DNA from: Sycobia sp. Sy_11
Taxonomy: Eukaryota; Arthropoda; Insecta; Hymenoptera; Epichrysomallidae
Assembly (NCBI GenBank): GCA_018907035.1
Contig: JACCIC010000065.1
Span: 406,001 to 470,000, forward strand
DNA: 64,000 nucleotides
Direction: 5' to 3'
Part shown: piece after piece, positions 13,951 to 28,600 of the stretch
How the letters are laid out: each line of letters starts with the position of its first letter
How positions within the stretch are numbered: the first letter of the stretch is position 1
Translations under genes and position numbers: made by a program
The notes under the pieces: generated by a model
Seen by the model: the letters and a program-made list of their open reading frames with translations, nothing else
Database searches by the model: none
Told to the model about the DNA's origin: nothing

Positions 13951-15505
13951 AATGAAGGAACGTCGAGAGGAAGATGCGGAAGTTGTATAATCGGCGCGCT
14001 GATAGACGCTCGTTATTTCTTGCGCAATTCAGAGATGTACTGTACGTTAAGTTTTCCGGATCATTGATACAATTTTGATATAATATAATGAGCTAATTCT
14101 ATCCGATTTGCTTGTTTGCTTTATTTACAGAATTATAAAGATAATCAATTATTTGGATTAATTGACTTTTGCCCACGAATATGCTGATTTAGGTGTATAA
14201 TTATATAATCGACTTTTTGCACAATTATGTCTGAATGGAAATTGACACGTTTAGCGATGATTTTAACCCTCGCAATATGCCAAATAAACTCATTTTTTTG
14301 CACTCATTAAAAGAATATAAGCAGATCGGTTTCTGAGAATTTCAGTTGTGCTAGTTTTTCACACACGTATAATGAAAATTTATCAGATTAATTAATTTAT
14401 ATAATCTTGAAAACGACTATGTATACAAATAAATAAATATATATATGTCAAGAAAACCATATGTCCAAATTGATCTAATACTAAAACATTACCCGTCGTT
14501 ATTTAATACTATTGTTTAATTCATTTATGTATTTAATATGCATATTCCAGATCAAGGTAACTTGTAATGCTTGTGGGGATATTAATTTGAAAACGTCTAG
14601 AGGTCTAAAAATAAAAAATTGATTATACGCCAAGAGAGTTAAAAGTCTTTTATGGCATTTTTTTTCCAAAGCCGTGGTAAAAACCTAGATTTTTATTTAG
14701 AAACTTCTGCTTTAACCTTCATAAGACTATTAAACTTTACAGTAATTTTATTGATTCTGGGTTTGTACTTTCAGAGCATGAAAAAGTTCGGTAGCTCGAT
14801 GCTCACGCGGGATTCGGCAAAAATATTATCCGAAAAGAAACCACGGACAGACAAATAGTAAGAGAGTGTAATATGGACCAGGTTAAACTGCCTAAAAACA
14901 GGAAAAAAAATCAGAAATGCCAGATACATATAAAGAATTGTCACAGAATACAGCCATTAACCTCAGAAAGTTCGTTGAAATACTGATACTGAAGCTCAAC
15001 CAATGAGAGATAATAGAAAAGTAAGGTTTGCTCATCGCATTTTCTCACGACGCAGGAAATGAAAATAGTTTAAGAGTCAACGGAAAATAATTAGATAAGA
15101 TCTCTATTCTAGTTATTCATAACTGAAAAAAGTAAAGATCCGGCTCAATTCTATTTTTGTCTCACAAGAAGATCTTCAATCACCGAAGAACCGATTGCTT
15201 TCATCATTAACAATAATACCTTACCTTTTTGTGCCAATCGACGTTTCTTCTATTTATTTCGTTTTCTATTGTATCTTCTATTTTTCGTTTAATTTTTTTT
15301 TGTTGTTTACAAATTTTTCTTTAATCACAAATTTTATTTTTATTTAACTAAATAGAAGAAAAGTCGGTTAGCACAAAAAGAAGTTAGTTATTCAATTTTT
15401 AAAATTACATTTAGTCCATTTTTATCAAACTGGATTCAGTAATTGCTTCTTAAATTGCAGTAGACTTTCCTTGACAATAAATAAATGCGCACTATAGCTT
15501 CGAAA

Positions 15506-15565
<60 letters not shown>

Positions 15566-18500
15566 AGCAGTCTATCATTACTGTATTTGTATAGTTACAA
15601 TATGGTAAACAGAGCATTATAATCCAAGAATATTATTAGGGTACGATTATTAGAATTATCCTTCCATATACGAACTCACTCTCATGCAATCCACTGTAGC
15701 CTGTATATACTTAATGGTACAAATTTGCCATGACCATATTCTAAACAACCTCCGCGGTATTCCTTTAATGTTTGATTTAATATAATTTATATATCAAGCA
15801 TTGAAAATAAATCTATATTAGAATTATAATATCGTTCATATAATCATCAAGTGGACTCTCAACTTATCTCTACTACATCCCAAGCGAATCGTAGAAATCT
15901 TTCGAAATTAGAAATGCGCCTTACGTATGATAATAATTGTACATACTACACGAGTGCACTGCCAACAGAACAAAGCAAAATAGCAGACGAGAACGTTATA
16001 CATACCTCGGCTCGCGCTCCGTCTCCCCGGTGACCTCGGTCCAGTACGCCAGCTGCCGTCTCCTGATCTCCTCGTCGAGATACTCGACCGAGTCGCGGAC
16101 CACGCGCCAGATCGCGTAGTTCGCCTGGACCTCGGCCGGGCTCGAGCGCAGCAGCTTCTCGAGCTCGCCGATGAACTCGGGCTCCTTAACGTTCACGATC
16201 TCGCTCGGCTCGATCGTCAGGTACGGCCTGAAGAGCTCGTTCAGATAGTCCAGCCAGGGGATGCTCGGGTACCTGAGCGACAGCTCCTCCACACTCATGG
16301 GGTTGTACATTTCCGTCGCGTTGCGGCGCTTCTCGCTCGGCTTCGATATCTGCGCGAATTGTATTTGAAATGGTCATGTAATTGAAATCAGCTACATTCC
16401 TATATTTATAAATCATTTGTTTATTTGCTTATAATGAGAATTCCTCAACTGGGAATCATTAATTCTTTTATAATTAATTCACTCTTATATTCAATGATAT
16501 TTAAATAAATAATTCCTAACGTAGTTAGTATAAGCGCTTAAAGTTTCCTTTTTATGCAGATACGCCATTCTCATGAGATTAGACACTTTCTCAATTACAT
16601 GTGGTTCTATTAATCCAATTCTCGTAGCTCTTTGAAGTGTTTCTACTTAAATATACACTAACACAGATGCATGAGATAAATGAATCGTTCTCAAAATCAC
16701 AAGAATATAAAAATAAAAATGCAACGTTATATTTCTCTAATAATCTTTTTATTTACGCCCCGTACCCTATTAATTGTACGTGAATTGCTGTAATCTAAGC
16801 ATAAATCATCAAACAAATGGATAATCTGGATGATCCAGACTCGTCTCATTGTCAAGTTGCGAAATAAATATTGTAAAAAGATGCGCCAGTACAATTCATC
16901 ATTATTGGAGAAATATATTTAATCATTTGATATGTACATTCAAATAGAAATAAAGAGCAATAAAGAGCAGGATGGCGATCGTTCAAAAAAATATATTTCA
17001 ATTAAGGCACGAGATATATGATTTTACTAAAAAAACAAATATGTAATCTATTGTTTCAAAAACGGTCAAACTAATAAAGCTGTAACGACAATTCTCGCTT
17101 CGCCGTGTACAAATGAACACGCTTTCTTCAAATTCTGCAATTTAAGAAACAATGTAATCTCAACGATGTTTCCATCAGAGCGTTTATATCATATTGGCAT
17201 GTTTGAATATTTATTCAAAAATGCGAAATATATATCAATTACATATCGAATTTCTTTATTGTTATACATATAATTATAGTGTAAAATAGCACACTTTCGA
17301 TGTAAAGAAATTTATTAATTATAATGGTGTATTGAAATTTCACATGATGCGACATCTTAAGTTAAATGTAAAAATTTAAACGTACGTTAAGTATTATAAT
17401 ACTATGCATGTAATTTATAATAATTTTTCATAAATAAATACAATTGTTAAATAAATTTATCTCATTAATTATCCATCCAAAGTCTGTGAAAAACTTCTAA
17501 TAACACCGCTGGTTATATGCAATCGAGAAAGTATTTGGTTCTGTAAAAATCGTCTATTTGTATATCCCAGGAAATGTAGAGCATTAGCATTATCTATTCT
17601 AGGAATCATTTATATAGATGTTAAGAATAATGGTAAATTAATTGCAATAAAATCCTTCAACCATAGTTCCGTTACTCTCCTTAGTTAGTTTCTAATTCCA
17701 GCTAATTTATAAAGTAAGATTTCATTGTTGCGCAATCATGTAAATCGTACTTTATTTGTACAAGTTTTTGAGGGAAGAAAGAGTTATAAAGTAAAACATT
17801 GATCATTGAATGCAAAAGTATCCTTATATTTTATTTATCTGTTCATAATAAGATTCAAGACATCAATATAGTTCGTGCATGTAACGACGCAATTATTTTG
17901 TTTTATGCTTAATCTGCAAAAAATTAAACTAGTTCGTTAATCCTATAAGTAGCTTTGGTTATGTAAAATGATAGCGTTATTATTTTTATTATTTTTAAGA
18001 ATAAAACGTGATCATAACTAGATTCTATAAATGAAATATTTCAAGAATACCACTGAACATTTTATAATCCACAAATATGTGTATCCTGAATTTAGACAGT
18101 CGATAAAATAATTATTTTAAAATGAATGTGTGATTTTTAATTAATCAGTGTCATTTAAAATGAGTCAGTTGAATAACTTGAACGTGAAAAATCTCTATTT
18201 TTACAACTCATAGCTTAGACATTTTTGAAAGTTTTGATATAAAATTAAAGAAATTTTATTTATAGTTTTATATTTTAAGATTTAAAAAGTAGGAGTTACA
18301 TTCCTTTGCATATTTATTCATATTTCTATAATTTTATTGTTCTATTTTTAAATATTAAGTTTATTTTACTATGGCAAGTATAAATGTAAGCTTTTATCTA
18401 ATAGCTTAAAATAAAGCACAATATGAACACGTAAATGAAAAATAAATAAAAGCAAGGCTGGACAAAAATTTTTCCGGTACATTGGTTCAATACAATTTTT

Positions 18501-21500
18501 CATACCTAAATTTAACGCATAATAATTTGATCTTATTGCTCAGATAATTAAACCTACTTAAGCAAAAAATCCAATTTCATTCATCACTGTATATGATGCA
18601 TGCCTACCAAACCTTCTGCGAATTCATCCTGTAATATTGTATATTATTCGGTCTGCGCGCAATCACCGAATCATTTTCTTACATAAATTAGTTTCATAAT
18701 TTCGCAATGGTAAGAGCTCCGGGTATAGTACGCGACGAAATTGCATTACTCACATTGGCGAGGATAATTTCAAAATCCAGCGACCTTCTGAGCTCCTCGA
18801 CGGCGCGATCCTTGTCCGCGCCCAGAATGATGGCGATGTCGATCATGTAATTGTAGTAGGCATCGACGACTTCGTTCTCCAAGCCTTTCGACAAATATTC
18901 GCGCGGCAATGACAGCCAAGCCTGATCTAGCTGCAAATATTCAATGTTTAAAGCAATCGCCCATTTTTACGAAGATAAATCGTGCGCTTGGAATTTCTTT
19001 TCAGATTTGCTTTGCTATGGCCATAGTGATTTGTTATGGCCTACTTGTCTATTAGATATTATTTCTTAAATCAAGCTTTTTACAAGGCACACAAACTAAA
19101 TAATAAAATTTATTTTTATTGAGAAAGTTATGGATCTAGACATAGAGAAAATTGCTTAGCTCACAGCATTTTTTCTGCATCTAAGAAACTCTGACAATAC
19201 ATACAAATGAAATAACACTAAATGATTATAATATATATTTCTAAAAATTCTCACAGTGATCATGCGCTGAGTACTGTTTTTGGGATTTACATCGATGTCG
19301 AAACTCATAAAGTGATCCACGGAATAGCCGATCCTACGATTTCTGAAGACGCTCTTCTTCCAGTCGAAGGTCTCGGGGTCCCAGTTATTCAGGATAACCG
19401 GCCATCCTCCCAGCTTATCCAAAATCTTGAATAAGGGCTCCAGGCCTTGTTCTTCGATTAAGGCTGAAATGCACTTGGTTAAAAATTGAAACCTTCCAAA
19501 TGACTTATAGCGTGATTTAAGGATTACAGATTCTTAAAAATGATTACGATAGCTTTTTTATAGCTATTTATGAAGGTTGTTAAAAAATTAAATAAGTTTT
19601 GATATTTAAATAGATTTAAACGCACTGAGTTTTTATGTTATTTTAAACAGTATAAATTGTTAGGTTGATTCTCGAAAGATTAGTGTCTATCACTTTTTTG
19701 AGTCCATGCGAACAAAAAAACTTTTTTTTGGAAACTTAGCACAATACCAACGAATTTTATTTTGACCGTTAAATGATATTGTAAGTTTTGAAACTACTTT
19801 ACTATAAGCAACTTATATAGTAATAGATATTTGTTGCACTCTGAAATAATTGCATATAGTGCGCAGCAGTGAGTCTTTACTGCTTTGCGAAAATGATAAA
19901 AAACACATTTTCCTGAACAATTTTCAAATTTGTCAAAATATTATTTATTTGGCCCCTTTTGATTCCTGCGTTTTATATTTATATAGAATTTGTTCAAAAT
20001 TAAATTATTTTGATAACTAAGTGAAAAAATCTAATTATAGAATGTTTTACTCATTTTGTTCGTCACTTAATTAAGTTTCACAATTATTGTCCTTTTTGCA
20101 GCAATCTATCAAAATTGTTTTTAAAAATATCTAGCTTCTGAAGTACTTTTAAATGGCATTATCCTCATAAAATATTTCCCAGCTCACATTGGACAGTTTT
20201 TATTTGAAACACCATATATGACACGTTATTATCAATGCGTATATGATAAATATACTTCATTGTTGATAATAATATAAGACACGAGATGATATGCTGATAT
20301 GGTGATAATGATAAGCGGGTCGGTATACTATTTTTCTTAAACAAATTTTAATAATAACCGCTCACAAAGGACGGATAAAGAAGGAAAAAAGAAAACAAAT
20401 AATAAAAAAAAACTTACACTTGTTCATGCAGCATCGATAGAGACTCTTGCTCAGTTTAAATGGCTTTATCTCGTCGGGCTGTATTTCCTCCTCCAAGCTG
20501 GCCCTCAGCTGTAACTGCAGGTCGTCGTCGATCATGCTGAAGGTATCCACGCTCGGCTGATCGTCCGGGATAACGGTGTTTTTCACGAAACTGCCGCAGG
20601 CGAACCTGTAGAAATTGTCGCAGGGATCGACGTCCTCGTCCATGTTGCTCAAAATTGCGGAGGCTGCGCCATGAATTTCAGATATTTTATGAAAGAAGAG
20701 TTCGATGGCAAGGCAATGCGTTCGGGGCCGGAGAGGGAGGGAGGAGTGCGGTCGTCATACATGAATAAGCACAATGGCATCTGATTAGGCCCAATTGGCA
20801 GAAAAAGAAAAAGCAGTTTTGTGGCCACAAGTAATCAGGCATGAATCGATTTTATTCAGACGCGTTACAAGTTTTTGTACCATAAAACTTGGAAAAGAAG
20901 AGCAATTGTGAAAAAATGTATTGTAAAACGAGGATTGGCCAAATTATTTCAATTACTTTTTAAAAAAATATTAATTATTGAACAAATGCAGATGTATGCG
21001 ATAAAGCATGAAAGTTAGTAATATTGGTTATGACATATGCTATCAAATAATCTATACATTTGAAACAAACCTGTATGGACGCATTCTCGAGTCATGCAAA
21101 TACTATCTCGATTAATCAATTTGGCGCTCATTTCACTTTTTGAAGCATTATAACTCTCTGTAACTGTAATACATAGCATATTTAAATTCACTATTATATA
21201 TATATATACTTATAAATAAACGTTTATTATCAGATTAATTAGCAAAGAAAAAGAGTTCCTGTAGCTTAAGGGAGCGTCTAATAGTTTAGGATTAGAATTT
21301 TCCTTTTGAAATTTAATAAATATCGACAGAAAGTTGAAAAATAAGAATTCAGTTCAAATATTTTAAAATAAAACAAAAAGCCATGATGGTACAGTCAATT
21401 AAATTTTATATTCTCTCTACACAATATTACAAACTCTATTAAATGAAGCACAATTCTATATAGATTTGGTAAATGAAAATATTTTTCATCATTCAGCCTA

Positions 21501-22381
21501 TTTACTCTCTGATATAAATTAAAATAATTTTTAATCGAAGATTTATTTAATTTTCTTGTCAAGTATTAATCGTTACCAAATCATAGCTAGTATGTGGTTT
21601 ATTAGTATATGGTTTCTTAATACTAATAGTAATAAACAATTTATAGTTTCTTTCACTATTAATTAACTTGAAATAATTTAAGTAGTAAATATCTACTAGT
21701 ATTTTCCTACTACATTATTATACCAGTGCTCTCAGTATTATCATTTACAATTCATTTTGATAAAAAATACAAAAAGTATTAAATTTGACGAAAATTCATT
21801 AATTTTAGATAGGTTTTCAAATATTATATATCACTTTTTTGAATATTGTTCTTTCAGAGTCTCGTTAATATTCTAATTAATAACTCTTTAAGCCCCTGTA
21901 AATAGTCAATGAGCATCATTTATAATTTATATTTCAAATTAATTAAATTAGATTTCTTTTATTCAAATATATGAAAACTTATAACTTAAAAAGGATATTA
22001 AAAAAAAAATTATTTTTTTAAAGCCTTCAGTGTGTCGATAAAAATGAAAAAAAAATCAACAAATATTTAAACGATGCACCAAGCAACTAAAGAAGTGAGA
22101 CAAAAACAGGTGAAACATCAATATCGATCAATAGAGATAGATACACCACGTGAACAATTTATAACTGATAGTTTTTATCGCTTCGAAAGTGCTAGGATAC
22201 TCTGGTGATAAAGAATACTGGATATTTACATAGGTACATATATGAACGATACCCCTCTGGCTTGAGCTTCAGCGCTCGCGCTGCCATTCTATTTCTATAG
22301 TATACATAGGTATATATAAAGTATAATAACCATCGGCTTGCACCATTACATAAAGGCAACCGATTCCTCGCGACTCTTGCG

Positions 22382-22449
<68 letters not shown>

Positions 22450-22601
22450 CTTAATACGCTACCTCAAACGTGCACTCGTGCGATTTCGTCTGCCATATAT
22501 ATCTTACGAACTTCTCGTTTTAAAGTGTATATATAATCACAACATCAGATCTGTATATTATGCCAACACAGTTGCACACGCATACAAACACGCGCGTGCG
22601 C

Positions 22602-22643
<42 letters not shown>

Positions 22644-25600
22644 GCCTACACTTTTATTAGCCAGTTTTGTTTTTGTCTCTTGTATTATAATGTAATTATG
22701 TAATACGAGTAGCGTTTCTCCTCGCGGCATCTCCTAACGATTGTGATCGTAGAACAAAAGTTTAGATTGTATAGTGGCGCGTGCGTTTCGTTGAAATTAC
22801 TTTTTAATAATAAGGTTTGAAAGAATATAGCGCGACGCGAGTCGCGACATATATACTCGATTTTGAAATCAAACCACAGGCTATGCACCGTGCTAAATAT
22901 ATAGAGGACGAATCGTCGTCGAAATTCTGAAAAATGCAGGATATAGAAGTCTTATTAGAAATTTTGAAGGAATTGTTATGAGGAAATAAAAGAGAGATAA
23001 AACCGAAATCAAACCAAAGTCATTTGTTTAATTTATTTATATATTTAAATATAAAATCATAAAGAAAATAATATTAGACGATAAATATTATTTTTTAATG
23101 AATAATAATTAATTAATTTACCAAATAATTAATATTAATAAAAAATATATAATAAACATAAATAGAACATATGACAAAAATAAATTATTTTCGTTTGTTT
23201 TCATTAGTAAGGGGATAATTATCAAATAATATCTTCTATTGAAAGAAAAGTAATTATACTATGGCTATTTTTTAGAACTTTAACAATATTATTATACGTA
23301 GTAGTATTAATCAATTTGATAAAAGAAATTATTTAAGAATCTGTAGATTTGACAAGATACCTAATTCATCGTTTAAATAAGCTAATGCAAACTATATGCA
23401 CGTACCCAAATTGTAAATACAGGTATCTGTATTGTTCCACAAAATTAATCGTTTTGAAGCGACGTATGTGACATGTTTGTCTATCATAAAGATAATTACC
23501 AACCCAAGCTGTATCTTTCGGTTTTATAGCTGTATTGTGTAAAATGTGACTCGAGAGTGTTAATGATAGTAGATACAACTAATGAGGTGTAATCAAAATT
23601 CGAAAGAATGAAACAGTATGATGCAAATAAAAGTATATTGAAATTTATCAGACTTAGTGCCTTATCTTGATGACAAAATTGTAAAAAATCTAAAAACAAC
23701 TGTAAAATTTTGAAAATTAGATATGCAAAATCGTTGAAATGATCACAACATGTTGAACAGAAATTTCAGGCTTTCAAGAATGTTATACAAGTCACTTCAA
23801 CCTTCTTTGCAAAAATTGCAGGCATTGTTTTAGCAGAAAATATGATGTTACATAATGCGCGTAATGTGAAATAAGTGACATAATACAAACTTTTTTTAAT
23901 ACATCGAAAGAAATGTAATATTCAAATTTACTCTTTTTCTTTAAAATTTAGGGACAAACTACGTTTTTTGAACAAAGTTTAATTTTTTTTTCAAAAATAC
24001 TAATTTACCTAGCACTATTGACTATTTTATGGCAATTTTAATATAGAAAATAGTATTTTTTTAATCCACCGAGTCTGAACAAAATGGTCATTAAAATAGT
24101 AAATATTAATATCAATTTCTTATAGTGTAATTAAATTAAAAATGTAAATAATAATGTAATTGTTTTATAACGATTGAATTAATTTAAGAAGAACGTAGAA
24201 TATTAATTCAATATTTATTGTATATTTAATGAACTCATAGTATAGGATATCTCGATATAAATAATGTGCAACTCAAGACAAAAAGAATTTATAATACATA
24301 GTAATATATGTTATGAAATAATATATGAATATTTTTTTATTGAATAGTTTCTGACAAGAAAAATAACGATTTTTATTTTATTAAACAGTTGTATTCTTTT
24401 ATACATCTATCTAAATTGGTAATCTGTTATTCTACTGACCAAAACAGTAAGTGGCTTAGAGTAAAATTTACAATATATTTCATAGTGAAGGAAAAATTTT
24501 AATATTTCATATTCATTATTTTACTGTATTATTTCCACTATTAGAACTTTATAGTTTGCTTTTTAAAAAATTTAAATTTGGGCCCATAAAATCTCTCTTA
24601 AAATTGCAAATTTTATACTACGATAAACAATTAAATTAAAATAAAAAAAATTAATACATTAAAGCACCGTTACCATTTCATCTTTAATATTTTAGATTTT
24701 TCATTTGAATTGTATTATTACAATTATAAAAATAAAAAATATCGTTCATTATTTTAGTTAAATATTTAGAATCAAATTAACTTTATTTTTTATCGTTGTA
24801 TAAAATTTTTGCCGAACTATACATAAGAAAAATGATTATCCAATATGAATTATTAATACAATGAAAAAAAAATTATTTTTGTACACCATATTATGATTAC
24901 ATCAAGACTGCCAATGAAGATTAATGTGCTTTCATTTTCATTTCGCGAATAAAAGTAACACATATCACCGTCAGTAGTGAAAAGTAGCAAATTTTCACTT
25001 GTAATTCCAGTTCCTGTGTACAAAAGTCACACATATTGATAAGTACAATTGGTAATCATTTAGGTCGTACTAATCATTTATAGCTTCTTTTTTTTAATTA
25101 TTTCAAGCCAAATTTTAAGTTTTACACGTTGTTCTAATATGCGTGCGTGTGTAGTTTTTATTGCGTAATTTGAAATGTGCTAGTTTTCGTTGGGATTTAC
25201 GGCATAATCTAGTTCATCGTTATCGTTAATTTCCCATATTCAACACCGAAAACAAAAATGAGTAGAATCAAATAATTGTTCCTTTGAATATAGTATAAAA
25301 TCAATATTTATATTGAAAGCAAATCAACAATTTATTTACTGTGGTTCAGATAAATAATTTCATAATTCTACTAATTTTCGCGAGTGCTTTGTTCAGAGAA
25401 CATATATAATAATAAAACATAGTACATCCATCATTGCGTATACTTATATAAATATATACTTATTAGCTATCCAATTAAAATTTCTTTTTTCTTTACAGCA
25501 TTCAAACTAACATGTGATTCTTCTTATTGAAGAAAGCGCTAGGAAAAACCTCATTGTGTATCTAATTAAAGTAAATGGGGAGAAAGCGAAGCATTGATAA

Positions 25601-28600
25601 CTTCGTCTATTGTTCTTCGCCTGAAATGATATAAAAATTTCGTTCGACGAGTACCATTATGGCTATAATACATCATAATTTCTCAAAACGGTATTTTTCG
25701 CTTGTATATTCGAACGAGCATTATTGGCCACATATATATTATAATAAACACAGAAAAAACAGAATAAGAAATAATATATAACGAGCATTTAAGAGCAGAA
25801 AAATTCATTATGTTATATACTGTATATACTTACGCTCGGCCAGCGACCTGTCGCAGCTCCTCATTCTGGTGGCTATGACTTCGATACCGATGATCAGGCC
25901 CAGAGCCAGGAGGACCCCGCAGAGCGACATGAGGGCCAGGCCCCGCTCGAGGGCCGTTCGCCGCTTCCAGAACGTCGAATTTCTGAAAGCCCACCTTATG
26001 CGAGTGAGATCATTGTTTTCGTGTATATAGGAATATGTGTATATGTATATATGTTCAATTTCTCAATTGAGCTTATCTTATACGTTTCAACATTTATAAA
26101 GTTTAGAATTTTTTTTTTTTATTTCTTTTTAAAAGCTGTTAATTTTTTTATATATACCCATACATATATAGCTATCTGGGATCGCAGTAATTAGAGCACC
26201 CCGCCGCCGACCGCAAACGAGCGTGAGCCCGTCCAAATTGCGGCCAATATAAGCTATTGTAATATTCCCGAGGCTTATTTACAAGGCGCCGCGTGATTTG
26301 TTTTCCTCATCGTGCAAGGATCGTCTCGGCGACGTATTTGCCTGCACATTAAGAGAAAAAAAAAAAAAGATTATCGGCCTACCCCGATTGTCGAGCGAAT
26401 TCCTGTTATCGATATATTTTATGCACTGCTGACGATTTCATAACACAACTGCCCATGCCGTCGATGGTCTCGATCGCGATGGAAAAGAATGATGGCAACG
26501 CTATGAATTTGTGCGACCAACGATTATAAAATCCATATATTTTCTATTGGCAATAGAGATTGACAAATGCCGTTTCATTCAGTCGGCACGACTGGTGAAT
26601 TATACATATTTATAATAATGAAAGCTGATTACTTAATACGCTGATAAGGGTTTCGGTTTTTGTTTATTCCTCTTCTTGTTTTTTCGGAAATAATCGAAAA
26701 ACACGAATCAAAACTTCGACATATTTATGTATTTTATCGTTTTGAAACCGAATCTATTAATAAATATACCAAGTTAAATATAAACTGACTGGTCTATGTG
26801 TTGTTGACTAGATCGTATATAAAGTAACGGACAAGGAGAAAAATCAAGATCATTGTGAAATTGGTTTTGAAAGGGTTTTCATTGAATAGTCTCTGTATAT
26901 TTCATTACTGGACCTATATCAAATATATTAATTACTGTTATAAATAGTACGTAATCCTTATACGTGCCCATATGCCAGCAGGTGTAAATTAATTTGTAAC
27001 AACCAGCAGTCATTATATGCAAGTTAAAATCAATTCAGGAACGCCTCTAATTAGAAGAAAGCCAAAATAATAGGCTATAAGTTTCGTAAATAAAGTATGG
27101 GTGTTCGGCTGCAGGGTGGCTGCATATAGGTCTAAGTAGAATACTGCATGTAATAGGCATTTAAATCGTAATGACTTTGTTGTTGCTTGGCTGCCGGCGG
27201 TATGTGTTTAGTATGTCATTTGTTAGAAAATCAAAACATTATACATCTGCGTATCGTAACTAATAACTGAAAGTTACTTTGAAAATTGACCAGATATACA
27301 AACTTTATTAAAATATCCATGAAAGCATTAATTACTTTATTTAACCCTAAAAAATTACATGTTAAATCATCAACTTTAAAACATGATTTTCTTCAAGTAT
27401 TTCTGTACTTATTCTTTCATTCCATAATTATATTACTGTAGATACTTGTTTAAATTATTTATATGAAATTTTCTATTACCAGTTCCGATAATGATTACTT
27501 TACACATTGCTCGAAAACGTTTTGCGAATTCCGAAACATGTATTGACTTTGTTCGTTAGCTACTTAAAATAACTTCAACTATAAGTAAAAATAACTAAGT
27601 CGATTGAAAAATAATTACCATTGCTTGAAAGTCGTAAACTGTAATATTACATAAAAGATATTATGAAAGTAGATAAACAAATTACTTAAGTTTTACGTGG
27701 TGATCGCATATTAATAATATGCGCTGAAATCATTGGCTTATTTATTAATGATGGTTATTTTCTATTATAAACATTGCAAAAATTGTGTATTAAAAAGGAA
27801 AAGACAATTGATATTATGAAATTGGTGTATTGTTCTGTAAGTTATCTCGGTCACTATTAGTATTATTTTTCTGTATAATAATTATAAATAGAATTATTGT
27901 GCGTTTCCGGTCAATATTTTAAGTTTTATACTAGCGTCGCAGGAAAGGTTTATTGAACGCGTAAAATAATTTAAAACCATAGACGCACACTTAGTCTACA
28001 CTGATTTAAGTCAAGCTTAAAACACAAAAATAGAAATTGTTTCTTTGAATAGAAAATATTAGTGTTCTATATTTCTTCTTTATCTTAACATACTCAAAAA
28101 AATGTCTACATATTCGTTAATCTAGTTTTTTTTGTACATATATCAATTTTTTCTACCGTCGCATTCTAATTTTCAACAGGCACGTAATATAGGATAATAG
28201 TATTTTATAACTATAGAACTGTATGTAGCACTTATACGGTTGTATAAGTGTATAAGTTGTATAAGTTGTATTTTTAACAAATATGTCCTTTAAAACCAGT
28301 ATAGAAGCGATTATACGTGTATCTTTGGTTTTTATTATGTTGTACTATTCGCATAAAATATGTACATCAATGTCTAGAATACAGCATTAATGAGAAAAAG
28401 AATGGAAAACATTCCTATAAATTCCTAATTTACTCAGATAAGAACCAATAAATTTGATTCAATTTCACGGTTGGCGCAGTTTCTCTGCTGTCTTAAGATT
28501 AATATTTAAATTTGTATGTACACAATAACCCATCGATTCGATACCAATTCTGACAACAAATCCGTGCTCGCACGTGCTATTTATCGCCTCTGGCAAAAAT

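Larger units (their letters stand above)
13836..16005 (-). other. Gene A intron 7
   Basis: 2170 bp of AT-rich DNA with two (TA)n arrays (13910-13948 and 15511-15559) and no other recognised feature. Confidence 0.9.
22250..22950. promoter_or_regulatory. CpG-rich intronic block with microsatellites
   Basis: This patch in gene A intron 2 is rich in CpG compared with the flanks. It contains a (TA)n array, a (GA)n array and a small perfect palindrome, CGCGAC-GCGA-GTCGCG, at about 22831-22846. No coding exon fits here. It could be an intronic enhancer or internal promoter, based on composition only. Confidence 0.3.
21164..25833 (-). other. Gene A intron 2
   Basis: 4670 bp, the longest intron between coding exons of gene A. 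Apart from the CpG-rich block at 22.25-22.95 kb it is very AT-rich and I see no exon in it. Confidence 0.85.
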
